Of a DNA stretch of 64,000 nucleotides, positions 16,464 through 25,450 are shown one piece after another. Source of the DNA: Lachnospiraceae bacterium (lineage in GTDB: Bacteria; Bacillota; Clostridia; Lachnospirales; Lachnospiraceae); assembly GCA_022763925.1 (NCBI GenBank), contig JALERW010000016.1, positions 1 through 64,000 of the forward strand, given 5' to 3'. How positions within the stretch are numbered: position 1 is the stretch's first letter; every line of letters begins with the position of its first letter. Below the pieces are notes generated by a model that was not told the DNA's origin, searched no databases, and saw only the letters and a program-made list of their open reading frames with translations. Both the position numbers and the translations under genes were made by a program.

Positions 16464-17432
16464 ATGATTGATGGAAAGAAATGTATCGGAATTCTGACGA
16501 GCGGCGGAGATGCGCCGGGAATGAATGATGCGATCCGTGCAGTTGTCCGGACGGCGCTGCATAATGATATGATTCCTATGGGAATTATCAAGGGTTATAA
16601 CGGACTTCTGGAGAAAAATTACAAAATCATGGATTCGGCGTCCGTGTCCAATATCCTGAAGAAGGGCGGAACCATCCTGTTTACTGCCCGCTGTAAGGAA
16701 TTTTATGAAGCAAAATACAGAGAGATCGCGTACCAGAATGCCCTGGAGGCCGGTATGGACGGTCTGGTTGTAATCGGAGGCGACGGTTCCTACAACGGAG
16801 CAAGATACCTGTCAGAGCTCGGACTGCCGTGCATCGGTATCCCGGGAACCATTGATAACGATATTGCCTGTACGGAATATACGATCGGATTTGATACTGC
16901 AATGAATACGATTGTGGAGGCTGTTGACCGGTTGAATGATACCTCGCAGTCCCATCTGCGCTGTACGGTCGTTGAGGTTATGGGCAGACATGCAGGCCAT
17001 ATGGCGCTGAATACCGGGGTTGCCTGTGGCGCAGTGGCCATTGTAACGGAGGAAGCTCCGCTGGACATCAACCAGATCTGTGAGCGGATTTTCCATGCGA
17101 TGGAACGCGGCAAGCATCATTATATTATTATGGTGTCCGAAGGGGTCGGAGAGACGGAGCGTATGGCAAGAGATATTCAGAGCCTTACCGGAATTGATAC
17201 CCGTGCGTCGATTCTCGGGCATGTTCAGAGGGGAGGAAGTCCCACACTGCGTGATCGCGTGGTCGCAAGTGAGATGGGAAATTATGCGGTGCATCTGCTG
17301 GCTCAGGGAATTGGAAACCGTGTGGTAGCCATGAAAGACAATAAGATCGTGGATTATGATATACAGGAAGCTCTTCAGATGAAGAAAGGACTGGATATGA
17401 ATCTTTATCGTGTGATGGAAGAGATTATATAG
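16464..17432 (+). CDS. pfkA: ATP-dependent 6-phosphofructokinase
   Basis: The start at ATG 16464 is chosen because TGAGGTG lies seven bases upstream and it gives the canonical N terminus KKCIGILTSGGDAPGMN. The 322 residues contain GGDGSYNGA (Gly rather than Asp in the GGDGS motif, typical of ATP-dependent enzymes), PGTIDNDI and catalytic Asp in that loop, VEVMGRHAGHMAL, and LGHVQRGGSPT. It makes fructose 1,6-bisphosphate in glycolysis. This copy lies beside the sugar-derivative locus and the GntR gene rather than with pyruvate kinase, so it may be a second, regulated PFK; that is inference. Confidence 0.95.
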   Translation: MIDGKKCIGILTSGGDAPGMNDAIRAVVRTALHNDMIPMGIIKGYNGLLEKNYKIMDSASVSNILKKGGTILFTARCKEFYEAKYREIAYQNALEAGMDGLVVIGGDGSYNGARYLSELGLPCIGIPGTIDNDIACTEYTIGFDTAMNTIVEAVDRLNDTSQSHLRCTVVEVMGRHAGHMALNTGVACGAVAIVTEEAPLDINQICERIFHAMERGKHHYIIMVSEGVGETERMARDIQSLTGIDTRASILGHVQRGGSPTLRDRVVASEMGNYAVHLLAQGIGNRVVAMKDNKIVDYDIQEALQMKKGLDMNLYRVMEEII

Positions 17433-17456
17433 ATTGGACTTAAAGGAGAATGAGTT

Positions 17457-17765
17457 ATGGGAAACAATAAGAAATCTTCAAGAAGCTCCCGGGGACGCAG
17501 CAATTATGTGAAGATGGTTCAGAGAAGTCAGCCGAAGCAGAAGCGGATCCGAAAGAAGGATGAGCCGGAGGTGACGACAGCAAAGAAGCGGAATGAACAG
17601 ACGCCTATGCTGACCGGTTTGATTTTCGGCGCTACAGTCGGTGTGTTTGTCGGAATGGTATTTGACAATGTGATACTTGGTTCTCTGATCGGTGCCGTGA
17701 TTGGCGGCTTTGTGGGCTGTATCGTGGATCTGCTCAAGACAAAGGTATTCAGTAAGAAAAAGTAA
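17457..17765 (+). CDS. Small basic membrane protein with glycine-zipper hairpin, function unknown
   Basis: A 102-residue product not recognised as a named family. Residues 1-48 are very basic and Ser/Arg-rich (SSRSSRGRSNY, KQKRIRKKDEP). Residues 50-92 form two hydrophobic spans rich in Gly (LTGLIFGATVGVFVGMVF and GSLIGAVIGGFVGCIVDLL), and the end is KKK. It starts 24 bases after pfkA with a good AAGGAG, so the two are probably co-transcribed. Confidence 0.65.
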   Translation: MGNNKKSSRSSRGRSNYVKMVQRSQPKQKRIRKKDEPEVTTAKKRNEQTPMLTGLIFGATVGVFVGMVFDNVILGSLIGAVIGGFVGCIVDLLKTKVFSKKK

Positions 17766-17798
17766 GATGATTTTTAATGCTTATTTTTAAAATTATTT

Positions 17799-17827
17799 TT
17801 TACAAATATGCCCATATGTGATATCAT
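17799..17827 (+). promoter_or_regulatory. Promoter of glnS
   Basis: TTTACA, 17-base spacer, TATCAT, 37 bases before the glnS start. Confidence 0.6.
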
Positions 17828-17864
17828 GGGGATTACTATATGACGAACTGTGAGGAGGAACACG

Positions 17865-19532
17865 ATGGAAAAGGAAGTTGTGTCCAAGAATTTTATTGAA
17901 CAGATTATAGACAAGGATCTGGAGGAAGGGGTATATGATACGGTCCATACCCGCTTTCCGCCGGAACCCAACGGATATCTCCATATCGGACATGCCAAGT
18001 CCATCCTGTTGAATTATGGGCTTGCTCAGAAATATCAGGGAAAATTTAACATGCGTTTTGATGATACAAACCCCACGAAGGAGAAGGTGGAGTTTGTGGA
18101 ATCCATTAAGAAGGACATTGAGTGGCTGGGAGCGGACTGGGAAGACCGTCTGTTCTTTGCATCTGACTATTTCCAGAAGATGTATGAATGCGCTGTGCTT
18201 CTGATCAAGAAGGGCAAGGCATATGTGTGTGATCTTTCTGCCGATGAGATACGGGAATACCGTGGAACGTTAAAGGAGCCGGGAAAGAACAGCCCGTATC
18301 GCGACCGGAGTGTGGAAGAGAATCTGGAGCTTTTTGAGAATATGAAGAACGGCAGATACGCGGATGGTGAGAAGGTGCTCCGGGCCAAGATCGATATGGC
18401 TTCCCCGAATATTAACATGAGAGATCCTGTTATTTATCGTGTGGCACATATGAGTCATCACAGAACCGGAGATAACTGGTGTATTTATCCGATGTATGAT
18501 TTTGCACATCCTATTGAGGATGCGATAGAAGGAATCACCCACTCCATCTGTACGTTGGAGTTTGAGGATCACCGTCCGCTGTATGACTGGGTAGTTCGGG
18601 AATGTGAATTTCCTCATCCGCCGAAGCAGATCGAGTTTGCCAAGCTGTATCTGACCAATGTGGTGACCGGAAAACGGTATATCAAGAAGCTGGTGGAAGA
18701 AGGCATTGTGGATGGCTGGGATGACCCGCGTCTCGTGTCGATTGCGGCGCTCCGCCGCAGGGGCTTTACACCGGAATCCATTAAGATGTTTGTGGAGCTG
18801 TGCGGCGTGAGCAAGAGCCAGAGCTCTGTGGATTATGCAATGCTTGAATACTGTATCCGTGAGGATCTGAAGCTGAAAAAGCCCCGTATCATGGCTGCTC
18901 TGGATCCGATTAAGCTGGTGATCGACAATTATCCGGAAGGACAGGTAGAGGAGCTTACGGTGGTGAATAATCTGGAGAATGAGGAACTGGGAACCCGTAC
19001 GGTACCATTCTGCAGAGAACTGTATATAGACCGTGAAGATTTCATGGAGGAGCCTCCGAAAAAATATTTCCGTCTGTTCCCGGGCAATGAAGTGCGTCTG
19101 ATGCAGGCATATTTCGTGAAATGTACCGGCTTTGAGAAGGATGAGAACGGAAAGGTAACCGTGGTACACTGTACCTATGATCCGGAGACGAAGAGCGGTT
19201 CCGGCTTTACGGGGAGAAAGGTTAAGGGAACCATTCACTGGGTCCCTGCCCCCTATGCGGTAAAGGCAGAGGTACGGCTGTATGAGAATATCATTGATGA
19301 GGAGAAGGGGGTTTACAATGAGGACGGAAGTCTGAATCTGAATCCTAATTCTCTTACGGTGCTGAAGGACTGTTATATTGAACCGGCGATCAGGGGAGCA
19401 GAGGCTTACGAACGCTTCCAGTTTGTACGTCAGGGCTATTTCTGCGTGGATGCAAAGGATTCCAGGCCGGATGCCCTTGTGTTTAACCGGATTGTTTCTC
19501 TGAAGAGCTCTTTCAAGCTTCCGAAAGCATAA
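17865..19532 (+). CDS. glnS: Glutaminyl-tRNA synthetase
   Basis: A class I synthetase of 555 residues. The N-terminal [23 protein letters not shown] carries the HIGH motif, [12 protein letters not shown] is the Glu/GlnRS signature, and the C-terminal anticodon-binding beta barrels follow (from about residue 340). [20 protein letters not shown] is characteristic. The second signature, usually VMSKR in GlnRS, reads VVTGKR here. There is no YqeY fusion as seen in some clostridia. AGGAGG six bases before ATG 17865 fixes the start, dropping five residues from the track ORF. Confidence 0.95.
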   Translation: MEKEVVSKNFIEQIIDKDLEEGVYDTVHTRFPPEPNGYLHIGHAKSILLNYGLAQKYQGKFNMRFDDTNPTKEKVEFVESIKKDIEWLGADWEDRLFFASDYFQKMYECAVLLIKKGKAYVCDLSADEIREYRGTLKEPGKNSPYRDRSVEENLELFENMKNGRYADGEKVLRAKIDMASPNINMRDPVIYRVAHMSHHRTGDNWCIYPMYDFAHPIEDAIEGITHSICTLEFEDHRPLYDWVVRECEFPHPPKQIEFAKLYLTNVVTGKRYIKKLVEEGIVDGWDDPRLVSIAALRRRGFTPESIKMFVELCGVSKSQSSVDYAMLEYCIREDLKLKKPRIMAALDPIKLVIDNYPEGQVEELTVVNNLENEELGTRTVPFCRELYIDREDFMEEPPKKYFRLFPGNEVRLMQAYFVKCTGFEKDENGKVTVVHCTYDPETKSGSGFTGRKVKGTIHWVPAPYAVKAEVRLYENIIDEEKGVYNEDGSLNLNPNSLTVLKDCYIEPAIRGAEAYERFQFVRQGYFCVDAKDSRPDALVFNRIVSLKSSFKLPKA

Positions 19533-19572
19533 CCATGTGATATAAAAGAAACAGGATAAAGGTGTACGCTGT

Positions 19573-20973
19573 ATGAATGAGCTTACGATGGAGTTGGATG
19601 TTCAGAGCAAAACACCACTCTATGAGCAAATATACAATTACATTAAGAGAGACATTCAGAGCGGGAAGATCCAGTCAAAAGAGAAGCTGCCTTCGACCCG
19701 CTCTCTTTCTGTATTTCTGCAGGTGAGCAGAAGCACGGTGGAGCTGGCATACGAACAGCTTCTGTCTGAGGGATATATTGAATCGGTACCATACAGAGGA
19801 TATTATGTGTGTGAGATCGAAGCTTTGTGCAGCAGTCTGCCGCTGCAGGCTCCGATTCAGAGGGAAGCACCGTTAAAGAAGGTGGAGTATGAGTTTGATT
19901 TTTCTCCCAATGGGATCGATCTGGAGCATTTTCCTTTTAATACCTGGAGAAAAATTACGAAGAACACGCTGATGGATGACAAGAAGGATATGTTTCAGCT
20001 GGGGGATTCCCGGGGGGATCCGAAGCTTCGGGAGGCAATCTGCAATTATCTGTATCAGTCCAGAGGGGTGAAGTGTACGGCAGAGCAGGTGATTATTGGT
20101 GCAGGAAATGACTATCTGCTGATGCTTCTTCGAAGCTTTCTTGGAAATGATTATCTGGTGGCAATGGAAAATCCGACCTATAAGCAGGCATACCGGATGT
20201 TCGAAGGCCTGGGCTTTTCGGTTACGACCGTCAATATGGATAAGAACGGGATGGATGTGGAGAAACTGAAGGAAAGCCGGGCAGATATCGTCTATGTCAT
20301 GCCGTCTCATCAGTATCCGCTGGGAATTGTTATGCCGATGAAACGAAGGATGGAGCTTCTGGCCTGGGCGGATGCATCAGAGAACCGTTATATTATTGAG
20401 GATGATTATGACAGTGAATTCCGGTATGTGGGAAAACCGATACCGGCATTGCAGGGCTATGACAAAAATGGAAAGGTGATCTACATAGGTACCTTTTCCA
20501 AATCCATCGCTCCTGCGATCCGTGTCAGCTATATGGTTCTGCCCAAGCGTCTGATGGAAGTGTATCGTCAGTACGGCAGCTTTATTTCCTCCACCGTGTC
20601 CCGCATTGATCAGCGGATCCTGGAGGAGTTTATCCGGGGAGGCTATTTTGAACGGCATCTGAACCGGATGCGTGCAGTATATAAAGGAAAGCATGATGTG
20701 CTGATGGAGGAAATGAAAAAGCTTTCTTCCATCTGTGAGGTTTCCGGCGACCGGGCTGGGGTTCACATCCTGGTGAGATTTAAAAATGGAATGACGGAGA
20801 AAGAGATCATCAGCCAGGCAGCCGAAGCGAAGGTCAAAGTATACGGACTGTCGGAGTATTATATCCGGCCAATGAAGGGGAGCGGGAATGCCACGATTCT
20901 GATGGGATATGCGAATCTTACAGAATCCCAGATCCGTACAGCGGTGGAGCGTCTTAGAGAGGCCTGGAAATGA
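19573..20973 (+). CDS. MocR-type GntR regulator with aminotransferase domain
   Basis: In 466 residues an N-terminal winged helix (PLYEQIYNYIKRDIQSGKI, LPSTRSLSVFLQVSRSTVELAYEQLLSEGYIES) is fused to a fold-type I aminotransferase domain. PLP-site features are PSHQYPLGIVMP, EDDYDSEFRY and TFSKSIAPAIRVSYMVLP with the Schiff-base Lys. MocR proteins usually sense PLP or an amine; PdxR controls PLP synthesis and GabR GABA use. No pdx or gab gene is beside it, so the target is open. Confidence 0.9.
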   Translation: MNELTMELDVQSKTPLYEQIYNYIKRDIQSGKIQSKEKLPSTRSLSVFLQVSRSTVELAYEQLLSEGYIESVPYRGYYVCEIEALCSSLPLQAPIQREAPLKKVEYEFDFSPNGIDLEHFPFNTWRKITKNTLMDDKKDMFQLGDSRGDPKLREAICNYLYQSRGVKCTAEQVIIGAGNDYLLMLLRSFLGNDYLVAMENPTYKQAYRMFEGLGFSVTTVNMDKNGMDVEKLKESRADIVYVMPSHQYPLGIVMPMKRRMELLAWADASENRYIIEDDYDSEFRYVGKPIPALQGYDKNGKVIYIGTFSKSIAPAIRVSYMVLPKRLMEVYRQYGSFISSTVSRIDQRILEEFIRGGYFERHLNRMRAVYKGKHDVLMEEMKKLSSICEVSGDRAGVHILVRFKNGMTEKEIISQAAEAKVKVYGLSEYYIRPMKGSGNATILMGYANLTESQIRTAVERLREAWK

Positions 20974-21008
20974 AATTTTAAGGACTTATTTTACAGACCC
21001 TTTCATTC

Positions 21009-22373
21009 CTATTGGTATTCTTCCCGGCACAGCTCTTTGACGATCAGAATAATGGCTACCATGCCGGCGGCGAAATCTGCAATGGGGCCGGCATACATGA
21101 GTCCGTCAATTCCGAAAATCAGCGGCAGGATCAAAAGCAGAGGGAGAAGGAACAGGATCTGTCGGGTCAGAGACAGGAACATACCCCGCTTCGGCTTGCC
21201 GATGGCAGTAAAGAAATTGGAAGTAATAGGCTGCATACAATTCAGGAAAGTGAAGAACAGGAATATGCGGAAATAGTTCACTGCAAAACGGAAATATTCT
21301 TCGCTTCCGTCGCCGAAAATGGAGATGATCTGTCTGGGGGCAAACTGGAATAGGAAAAAAGCTCCCAGCGCAAGAACAAAGCCCGCGGAAATGGCCTGAA
21401 GATAGGCCTTTTTTACACGGTCATATTTTTCCGCTCCGTAGTTGAAGCTGATAATAGGCTGGACTCCCTGGGAAATACCGATAATAAAGGACATAAATAC
21501 CTGATTGATCTTCGTGATAATACCGGCGCAGGCAATGGGGATGGCTTCGCCGTACGAGGACAGGGCGCCGTAATGCTTCAGGGAATTGTTCATGACGATC
21601 TGAACAATCATCATGGAAAGCTGATTGCTGCACGGAGCTGCACCCAGAGCGGCAATACGTTTTACACTCTTCTTTTTCAGCCTCAGATGTTCCCGTTTGA
21701 TGGAAACACTCTGACAGTGTGCCAGATACCAGAGGATCAGACTGCCGGAGAAGATCTGACCGATGATGGTGGCATAAGCGGCTCCTGCGATGCCCCAGTG
21801 AAAACCGAATACAAACAGCGCATCCAGAAAGGTATTGATGATGGCTCCGCTCAAATTACATGCCATGGAAATTTTGGGTCGTCCGTCCGCACGTACCAGA
21901 TGTCCGCCGCCTGAGGTGAGAATCAGAAACGGAAACCCCAGAGCGGTGATTCTTGTGTAGGTTTTGGCATATTCCAGCACATCTGCAGGTGAACCGAAAA
22001 AGCGCAGCAGGGGCTCCAGAAATATCTGTGTGACGATACACAGGAAGATTCCGCAGCCAAAGAGCATGACTGCAGCATTTGCCATATACCGGACCGCTTC
22101 CCTTGGTTCGCCCTGGCCCATGGCGATATTGAAGGAGGAGGCGCCGCCGATTCCGAAAAGAAGAGCGATCGCAATACAGGAAATGGTGAGAGGAAAAGCG
22201 ATATTCGTTGCGGCATTTCCCAGGGGGCCTACACTCTGGCCAATGAAAAACTGATCGACAATGTTATAGAGAGAGCTGACCAGCATGGCGATGATGCTCG
22301 GTATTGCAAACTGGCGCAGAAGGGTACCCGTAGGCTTTTGCCCCAGAGGATTTTTACTTGTTTCTGTTATCAT
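21009..22373 (-). CDS. MATE family efflux transporter
   Basis: The protein has 454 residues and about twelve hydrophobic spans in two homologous halves. It starts with GTLLRQFAIPSIIAMLVSSLYNIVDQFFIGQSVG and contains PKISMACNLSGAIINTFLDALFVFGFHWGIAGAA and QGVQPIISFNYGAEKYDRV, all typical of the DinF/NorM-like MATE group. It exports cationic drugs or metabolites with Na+ or H+. It lies 16 bases downstream of a MarR regulator on the same strand. Confidence 0.92.
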   Translation of the reverse strand: MITETSKNPLGQKPTGTLLRQFAIPSIIAMLVSSLYNIVDQFFIGQSVGPLGNAATNIAFPLTISCIAIALLFGIGGASSFNIAMGQGEPREAVRYMANAAVMLFGCGIFLCIVTQIFLEPLLRFFGSPADVLEYAKTYTRITALGFPFLILTSGGGHLVRADGRPKISMACNLSGAIINTFLDALFVFGFHWGIAGAAYATIIGQIFSGSLILWYLAHCQSVSIKREHLRLKKKSVKRIAALGAAPCSNQLSMMIVQIVMNNSLKHYGALSSYGEAIPIACAGIITKINQVFMSFIIGISQGVQPIISFNYGAEKYDRVKKAYLQAISAGFVLALGAFFLFQFAPRQIISIFGDGSEEYFRFAVNYFRIFLFFTFLNCMQPITSNFFTAIGKPKRGMFLSLTRQILFLLPLLLILPLIFGIDGLMYAGPIADFAAGMVAIILIVKELCREEYQ

Positions 22374-22389
22374 TTGTTATCATTCTCCT

Positions 22390-22815
22390 TTATAAAGTTT
22401 CTTCTTTTATACTTTCGGCAGCTTTTTCCAGAAGAAGGAAAAACAGCTTCTGCTCTTCTTCACTCATCTGCTGCTGCAGAATCTGATTCCACTGAAGCTG
22501 TATCTGTTTTATATTTTCCCGCTGGGCATTTGCCAGGCTGGTCAGGAAGATCCGGTTGCAGCGCCGGTCCTTTTCATCTTTTCTGCGCTCGACCAATCCC
22601 TTGTCCAGGAGCGTCTGTATGACCCGGGTGACAGCAGATTTATCAACAGAAAGATCTCTTGTGATCTCCTCCTGGGTAAGGCCGTCTCCGCGGTAGAGGC
22701 GAAGCAGGACCGGATATTCCGCGGCTCCGATTTTTTGTTCTTTTAATGCTCTGGTCCAGAAAATCTGCCCTTTTCTGTACAGCAGACCGATTAGCCTGCC
22801 GGGACTGTCATACAT
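22390..22815 (-). CDS. MarR family transcriptional regulator
   Basis: A product of 141 residues with LLRLYRGDGLTQEEITRDLSVDKSAVTRVIQTLLDKGLVERRKDEKDRRCNRIFLT, the winged helix and D-R wing typical of MarR. It starts the operon with the MATE transporter. Two GTTGA-N-TCAAC palindromes sit in its promoter, so it likely represses itself and the pump until a ligand binds. Confidence 0.9.
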   Translation of the reverse strand: MYDSPGRLIGLLYRKGQIFWTRALKEQKIGAAEYPVLLRLYRGDGLTQEEITRDLSVDKSAVTRVIQTLLDKGLVERRKDEKDRRCNRIFLTSLANAQRENIKQIQLQWNQILQQQMSEEEQKLFFLLLEKAAESIKEETL

Positions 22816-22851
22816 AAATATTCATTCCTCCCGTCAAAAAATGTTTCACAG

Positions 22852-22902
22852 AAGTTGACAACTCAACTTTTAAAGTATATCCCTGAATAGTTGAAATGTC
22901 AA
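22852..22902 (-). promoter_or_regulatory. MarR-MATE promoter with two palindromic operators
   Basis: On the minus strand TTGACA (22897-22902), 17 bases, TATACT (22874-22879). AAGTTGA-CAAC-TCAACTT (22852-22869) lies just downstream of the -10, and a second GTTGA...TCAAC palindrome covers the -35. Confidence 0.75.
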
Positions 22903-22925
22903 CGGATAGAAAGGTAATATTTTTC

Positions 22926-22985
22926 TTGACATATATAGATAATCTATATATAATAAACACAAAGATATATAGATTATCTATATAA
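22926..22985 (+). promoter_or_regulatory. PadR promoter with two palindromic operators
   Basis: TTGACA (22926-22931), 17 bases, TATAAT (22949-22954). TATAGATAATCTATA is centred at 22941 between -35 and -10; TATAGATTATCTATA is centred at 22975, 34 bases downstream. Ten-base arms on each. This is a strong autorepression layout. Confidence 0.8.
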
Positions 22986-23011
22986 TTAAGGGCAGGAAAG
23001 GAGGAGCAGAG

Positions 23012-23377
23012 TTGTCAGTTGATAAAAGTCTGATTTCAGGAAGTACGACACTTCTCATTATGAAGCTGTTGGAGGAGAAGGATATGTATGGATATGAGAT
23101 GATAGAGAATCTGAAGCAGAGATCGAATCATGTGTTTGATCTGAAGGCAGGCACCCTTTATCCGATCCTTCATGGACTGGAAGATAAGAATTACCTGATC
23201 TCTTATGAGCAGGCGGCCGGAGGGAAGCTTCGAAAATATTACAGTCTGACGAAATCCGGCAGAGGGTTTCTGGAGATGAAGAAGACAGAGTGGAGAGAGT
23301 ATGCGGATGCGGTGAACCGGGTGCTGGAGAAGAAGGAGCAGCCGATGCTGGGAGGGAATGCTTATGCAGGAATATAA
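23012..23377 (+). CDS. PadR family transcriptional regulator
   Basis: The TTG start follows AAAGGAGGAGCAGAG. The 121 residues contain DMYGYEMIENLKQRS, LKAGTLYPILHGLEDKNYL and KLRKYYSLTKSGRGFL, the winged helix and recognition wing of PadR. Two palindromes in the promoter fit autorepression. The C terminus overlaps the next gene by 14 bases, so a single transcript controls the SEDS-like membrane protein. Confidence 0.92.
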   Translation: MSVDKSLISGSTTLLIMKLLEEKDMYGYEMIENLKQRSNHVFDLKAGTLYPILHGLEDKNYLISYEQAAGGKLRKYYSLTKSGRGFLEMKKTEWREYADAVNRVLEKKEQPMLGGNAYAGI

Positions 23378-24731
23378 TAAGCAGCAGTATGTGGATATCC
23401 TGACGGAACAGATTCGATGCAGACGCGCCAGGAGCCTGGTGTCAGAGGAGATCGGACAGCATATTGAGGATCAGGAGCAGGCATATCTTCGGGAAGGCAT
23501 GGAGGCAGAGGCGGCGTCCAGGGAAGCTGTGCGTCAGATGGGAGATCCGGTGGAGACCGGGCTGGCCCTGGATCGGATTCATCGGCCGAAAACGGACTGG
23601 AGGATCCTGGCCCTTGTGGGGATTATTACATTTCTGGGACTTCTGGTGCAGTATCTGATTGCGGGAAGCATGGAGGTATCATGGTTTTCCCGTCAGGTCA
23701 TCTGTACGGAAATCGGCATTGCCATAATGATTGCAGTTTGTTTTGCAGATTATACGCTGATTGGAAAATATCCACTGGCCCTGTGGTGCGGCTTTGTGAG
23801 CTTCCTGTTCATTGGGATTTCTGTGAGCAGAGGAAATACGGGGCTCAGCTTCTTTCCCCAGGTGCACGGACAGCTTCGGATCTATCCCCTGCTGATTCTT
23901 CTGGTCCCCCTGTATGGCGGAGTGCTTTACCGGTTCCGGGGCAGCGGGAGGATGGGGCTTCTGTTTTGCGGCGGAGCTGCTGTGACCGGACTTGTGTTGA
24001 CCTATATGACGCCGAACCGGACGGCCATGGCGGAGCTGCTGGTGATTTTTATTGCCATGCTGCTTCTGGCCGTGAAAAGGGGCTGGTTCCGGGTGAGAAA
24101 GGGTGTTGGCTATCTGATGGTTCTGGCACCTGCTGCGGCAGCACTGTTTCTCCTGATTCTTGGAGGCGGCCTTCTGGCATCCAGGAGAGGCTATGCTTTG
24201 ATCCGGATGGATGCGGCCCTACACCCGGGAAAATATGGGGACAGCTGGGGCTATATGGGAACACAGCTTCGGAACGTGCTGGAGCAGGCAGCATTGCTGG
24301 GAGGCTCGGATGCCCGCGCGGCAGCCGGAGACTTCTGGAATACCGGTAATATATCTGATCTGCTGTACAGCTATGTGATTGCAGCTTACGGAATTCTTGC
24401 AGGAGTGGTTCTGCTGCTGCTCCTTGGCGGGATGATCGCGCGGATCTTTTCCATGGCTTTTCGGCAGAAAAATCAGCTGGGCTGTATGCTGGGATTTGGC
24501 TGCGCCTGTCTGTTTCTGACCCAGACGACGGTCTATGTAATGTACAATATGGGTTATACGTTTTTCTCGCCCATGTATCTGCCGTTTTTTTCCTGCGCGG
24601 GGACGGGAACCATTTCCCTGTATCTGCTGATCGGGCTTGTGCTGTCGGTATACCGGAATACGAATCTGGTGAAGGATCCGCCCCCAAAAAGGATCCCCCG
24701 TTATCGGCTGCGGCTGGAGCGGATCAGCTGA
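23364..24731 (+). CDS. HAAS-domain plus FtsW/RodA (SEDS)-like membrane protein
   Basis: ATG 23364 has GGAGGGA seven bases upstream; the track ATG at 23358 is too close. Residues 1-70 form a soluble helical HAAS/permease-prefix domain (ILTEQIRCRRARSLVSEEIGQHIEDQEQAYLREGM). The rest has about ten spans ending like FtsW/RodA: NISDLLYSYVIAAYGILAG, then GFGCACLFLTQTTVYVMYNMGYTFFSPMYLPFFSCAGTGTISLYLLIGL. SEDS proteins polymerise peptidoglycan glycan strands. The Asp in SDLLYS aligns with the catalytic DF/DFI Asp. HAAS domains normally pair with PadR regulators, as here. No class B PBP gene is adjacent. Confidence 0.78.
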   Translation: MQEYNKQQYVDILTEQIRCRRARSLVSEEIGQHIEDQEQAYLREGMEAEAASREAVRQMGDPVETGLALDRIHRPKTDWRILALVGIITFLGLLVQYLIAGSMEVSWFSRQVICTEIGIAIMIAVCFADYTLIGKYPLALWCGFVSFLFIGISVSRGNTGLSFFPQVHGQLRIYPLLILLVPLYGGVLYRFRGSGRMGLLFCGGAAVTGLVLTYMTPNRTAMAELLVIFIAMLLLAVKRGWFRVRKGVGYLMVLAPAAAALFLLILGGGLLASRRGYALIRMDAALHPGKYGDSWGYMGTQLRNVLEQAALLGGSDARAAAGDFWNTGNISDLLYSYVIAAYGILAGVVLLLLLGGMIARIFSMAFRQKNQLGCMLGFGCACLFLTQTTVYVMYNMGYTFFSPMYLPFFSCAGTGTISLYLLIGLVLSVYRNTNLVKDPPPKRIPRYRLRLERIS

Positions 24732-25347
24732 GATCTTCGGAAGCCACAGCTTGTTCCTCCTTGGAAAGTGTCAGTTCATCCAGTGTTTTTCCGAAGGAGG
24801 AGAGGAATTCTTCCATGAAAATCGTAACCTCCGGCAGGTCCATGGCGTTCAGAATGGTGCGGGTAGCTTGCTGGGCGCTCAGAAATTCGCTGTTGCCGGT
24901 GGTGGCTTCTTCAATGCATTTAATATAGGCGGACAGCTTGTCGGCGGCTTTTACCAGCTTCCAGAGATAGGCATCGGCTTCCTCCGGGCAGAAAAGGCTC
25001 TGATAGTAAGGCTGCATATCTTTGGGAAGCATACAGAGGAGCCGCTGATTGGCTGCATCTTCCAGCGCCTTGAAGGCTCCCTGGATTTCCGGATTGCGGT
25101 ATTTTACTGGTGTGGGCATGTCTCCGGTGATGATTTCCGAGGCATCATGGTACATGCCCATAAGAGCTGCCTTGGACGGGTCCAGCTGCCGGTGGCAGCG
25201 GGTGTTGCTGATTACGGCCAGGGCATGGGCGATCATACCGACCTGGAGAGAATGCTCGCTTAGATTTTCCTGCCGGGTATTTCTCATCAGTGCCCAGCGT
25301 TCAATGTGCTTCATTCGTGACATCATTGCAAAAAAGGAACTGTTCAT
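24724..25347 (-). CDS. HD-domain 5'-deoxynucleotidase (YfbR-like)
   Basis: The real start is ATG 25347, 63 codons inside the track ORF, giving MNSSFFAMMSRMKHIERWALM. The 207 residues show NLSEHSLQVGMIAHAL (first His), LMGMYHDASEIITGDMPTPVKY (HD pair) and KAADKLSAYIKCIEEA (distal Asp), the YfbR signature. Such enzymes dephosphorylate deoxynucleoside 5'-monophosphates. Its 3' end overlaps the convergent SEDS gene by eight bases and no terminator is visible between them. Confidence 0.88.
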   Translation of the reverse strand: MNSSFFAMMSRMKHIERWALMRNTRQENLSEHSLQVGMIAHALAVISNTRCHRQLDPSKAALMGMYHDASEIITGDMPTPVKYRNPEIQGAFKALEDAANQRLLCMLPKDMQPYYQSLFCPEEADAYLWKLVKAADKLSAYIKCIEEATTGNSEFLSAQQATRTILNAMDLPEVTIFMEEFLSSFGKTLDELTLSKEEQAVASEDLS

Positions 25348-25450
25348 AATAGGATTCCGCCTTTCTGTATCACATGTTCTGTGATTTTTACTCTTTTTTC
25401 CCCGGTTTGCGCATAGAAATAGAAAAACAAAGTGATTTCCGGAGATCAGT

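Noticed and set aside
22931-22985. Short CRISPR-like repeats
   Set aside because: Only two palindromic copies overlapping a promoter; they fit a PadR operator.
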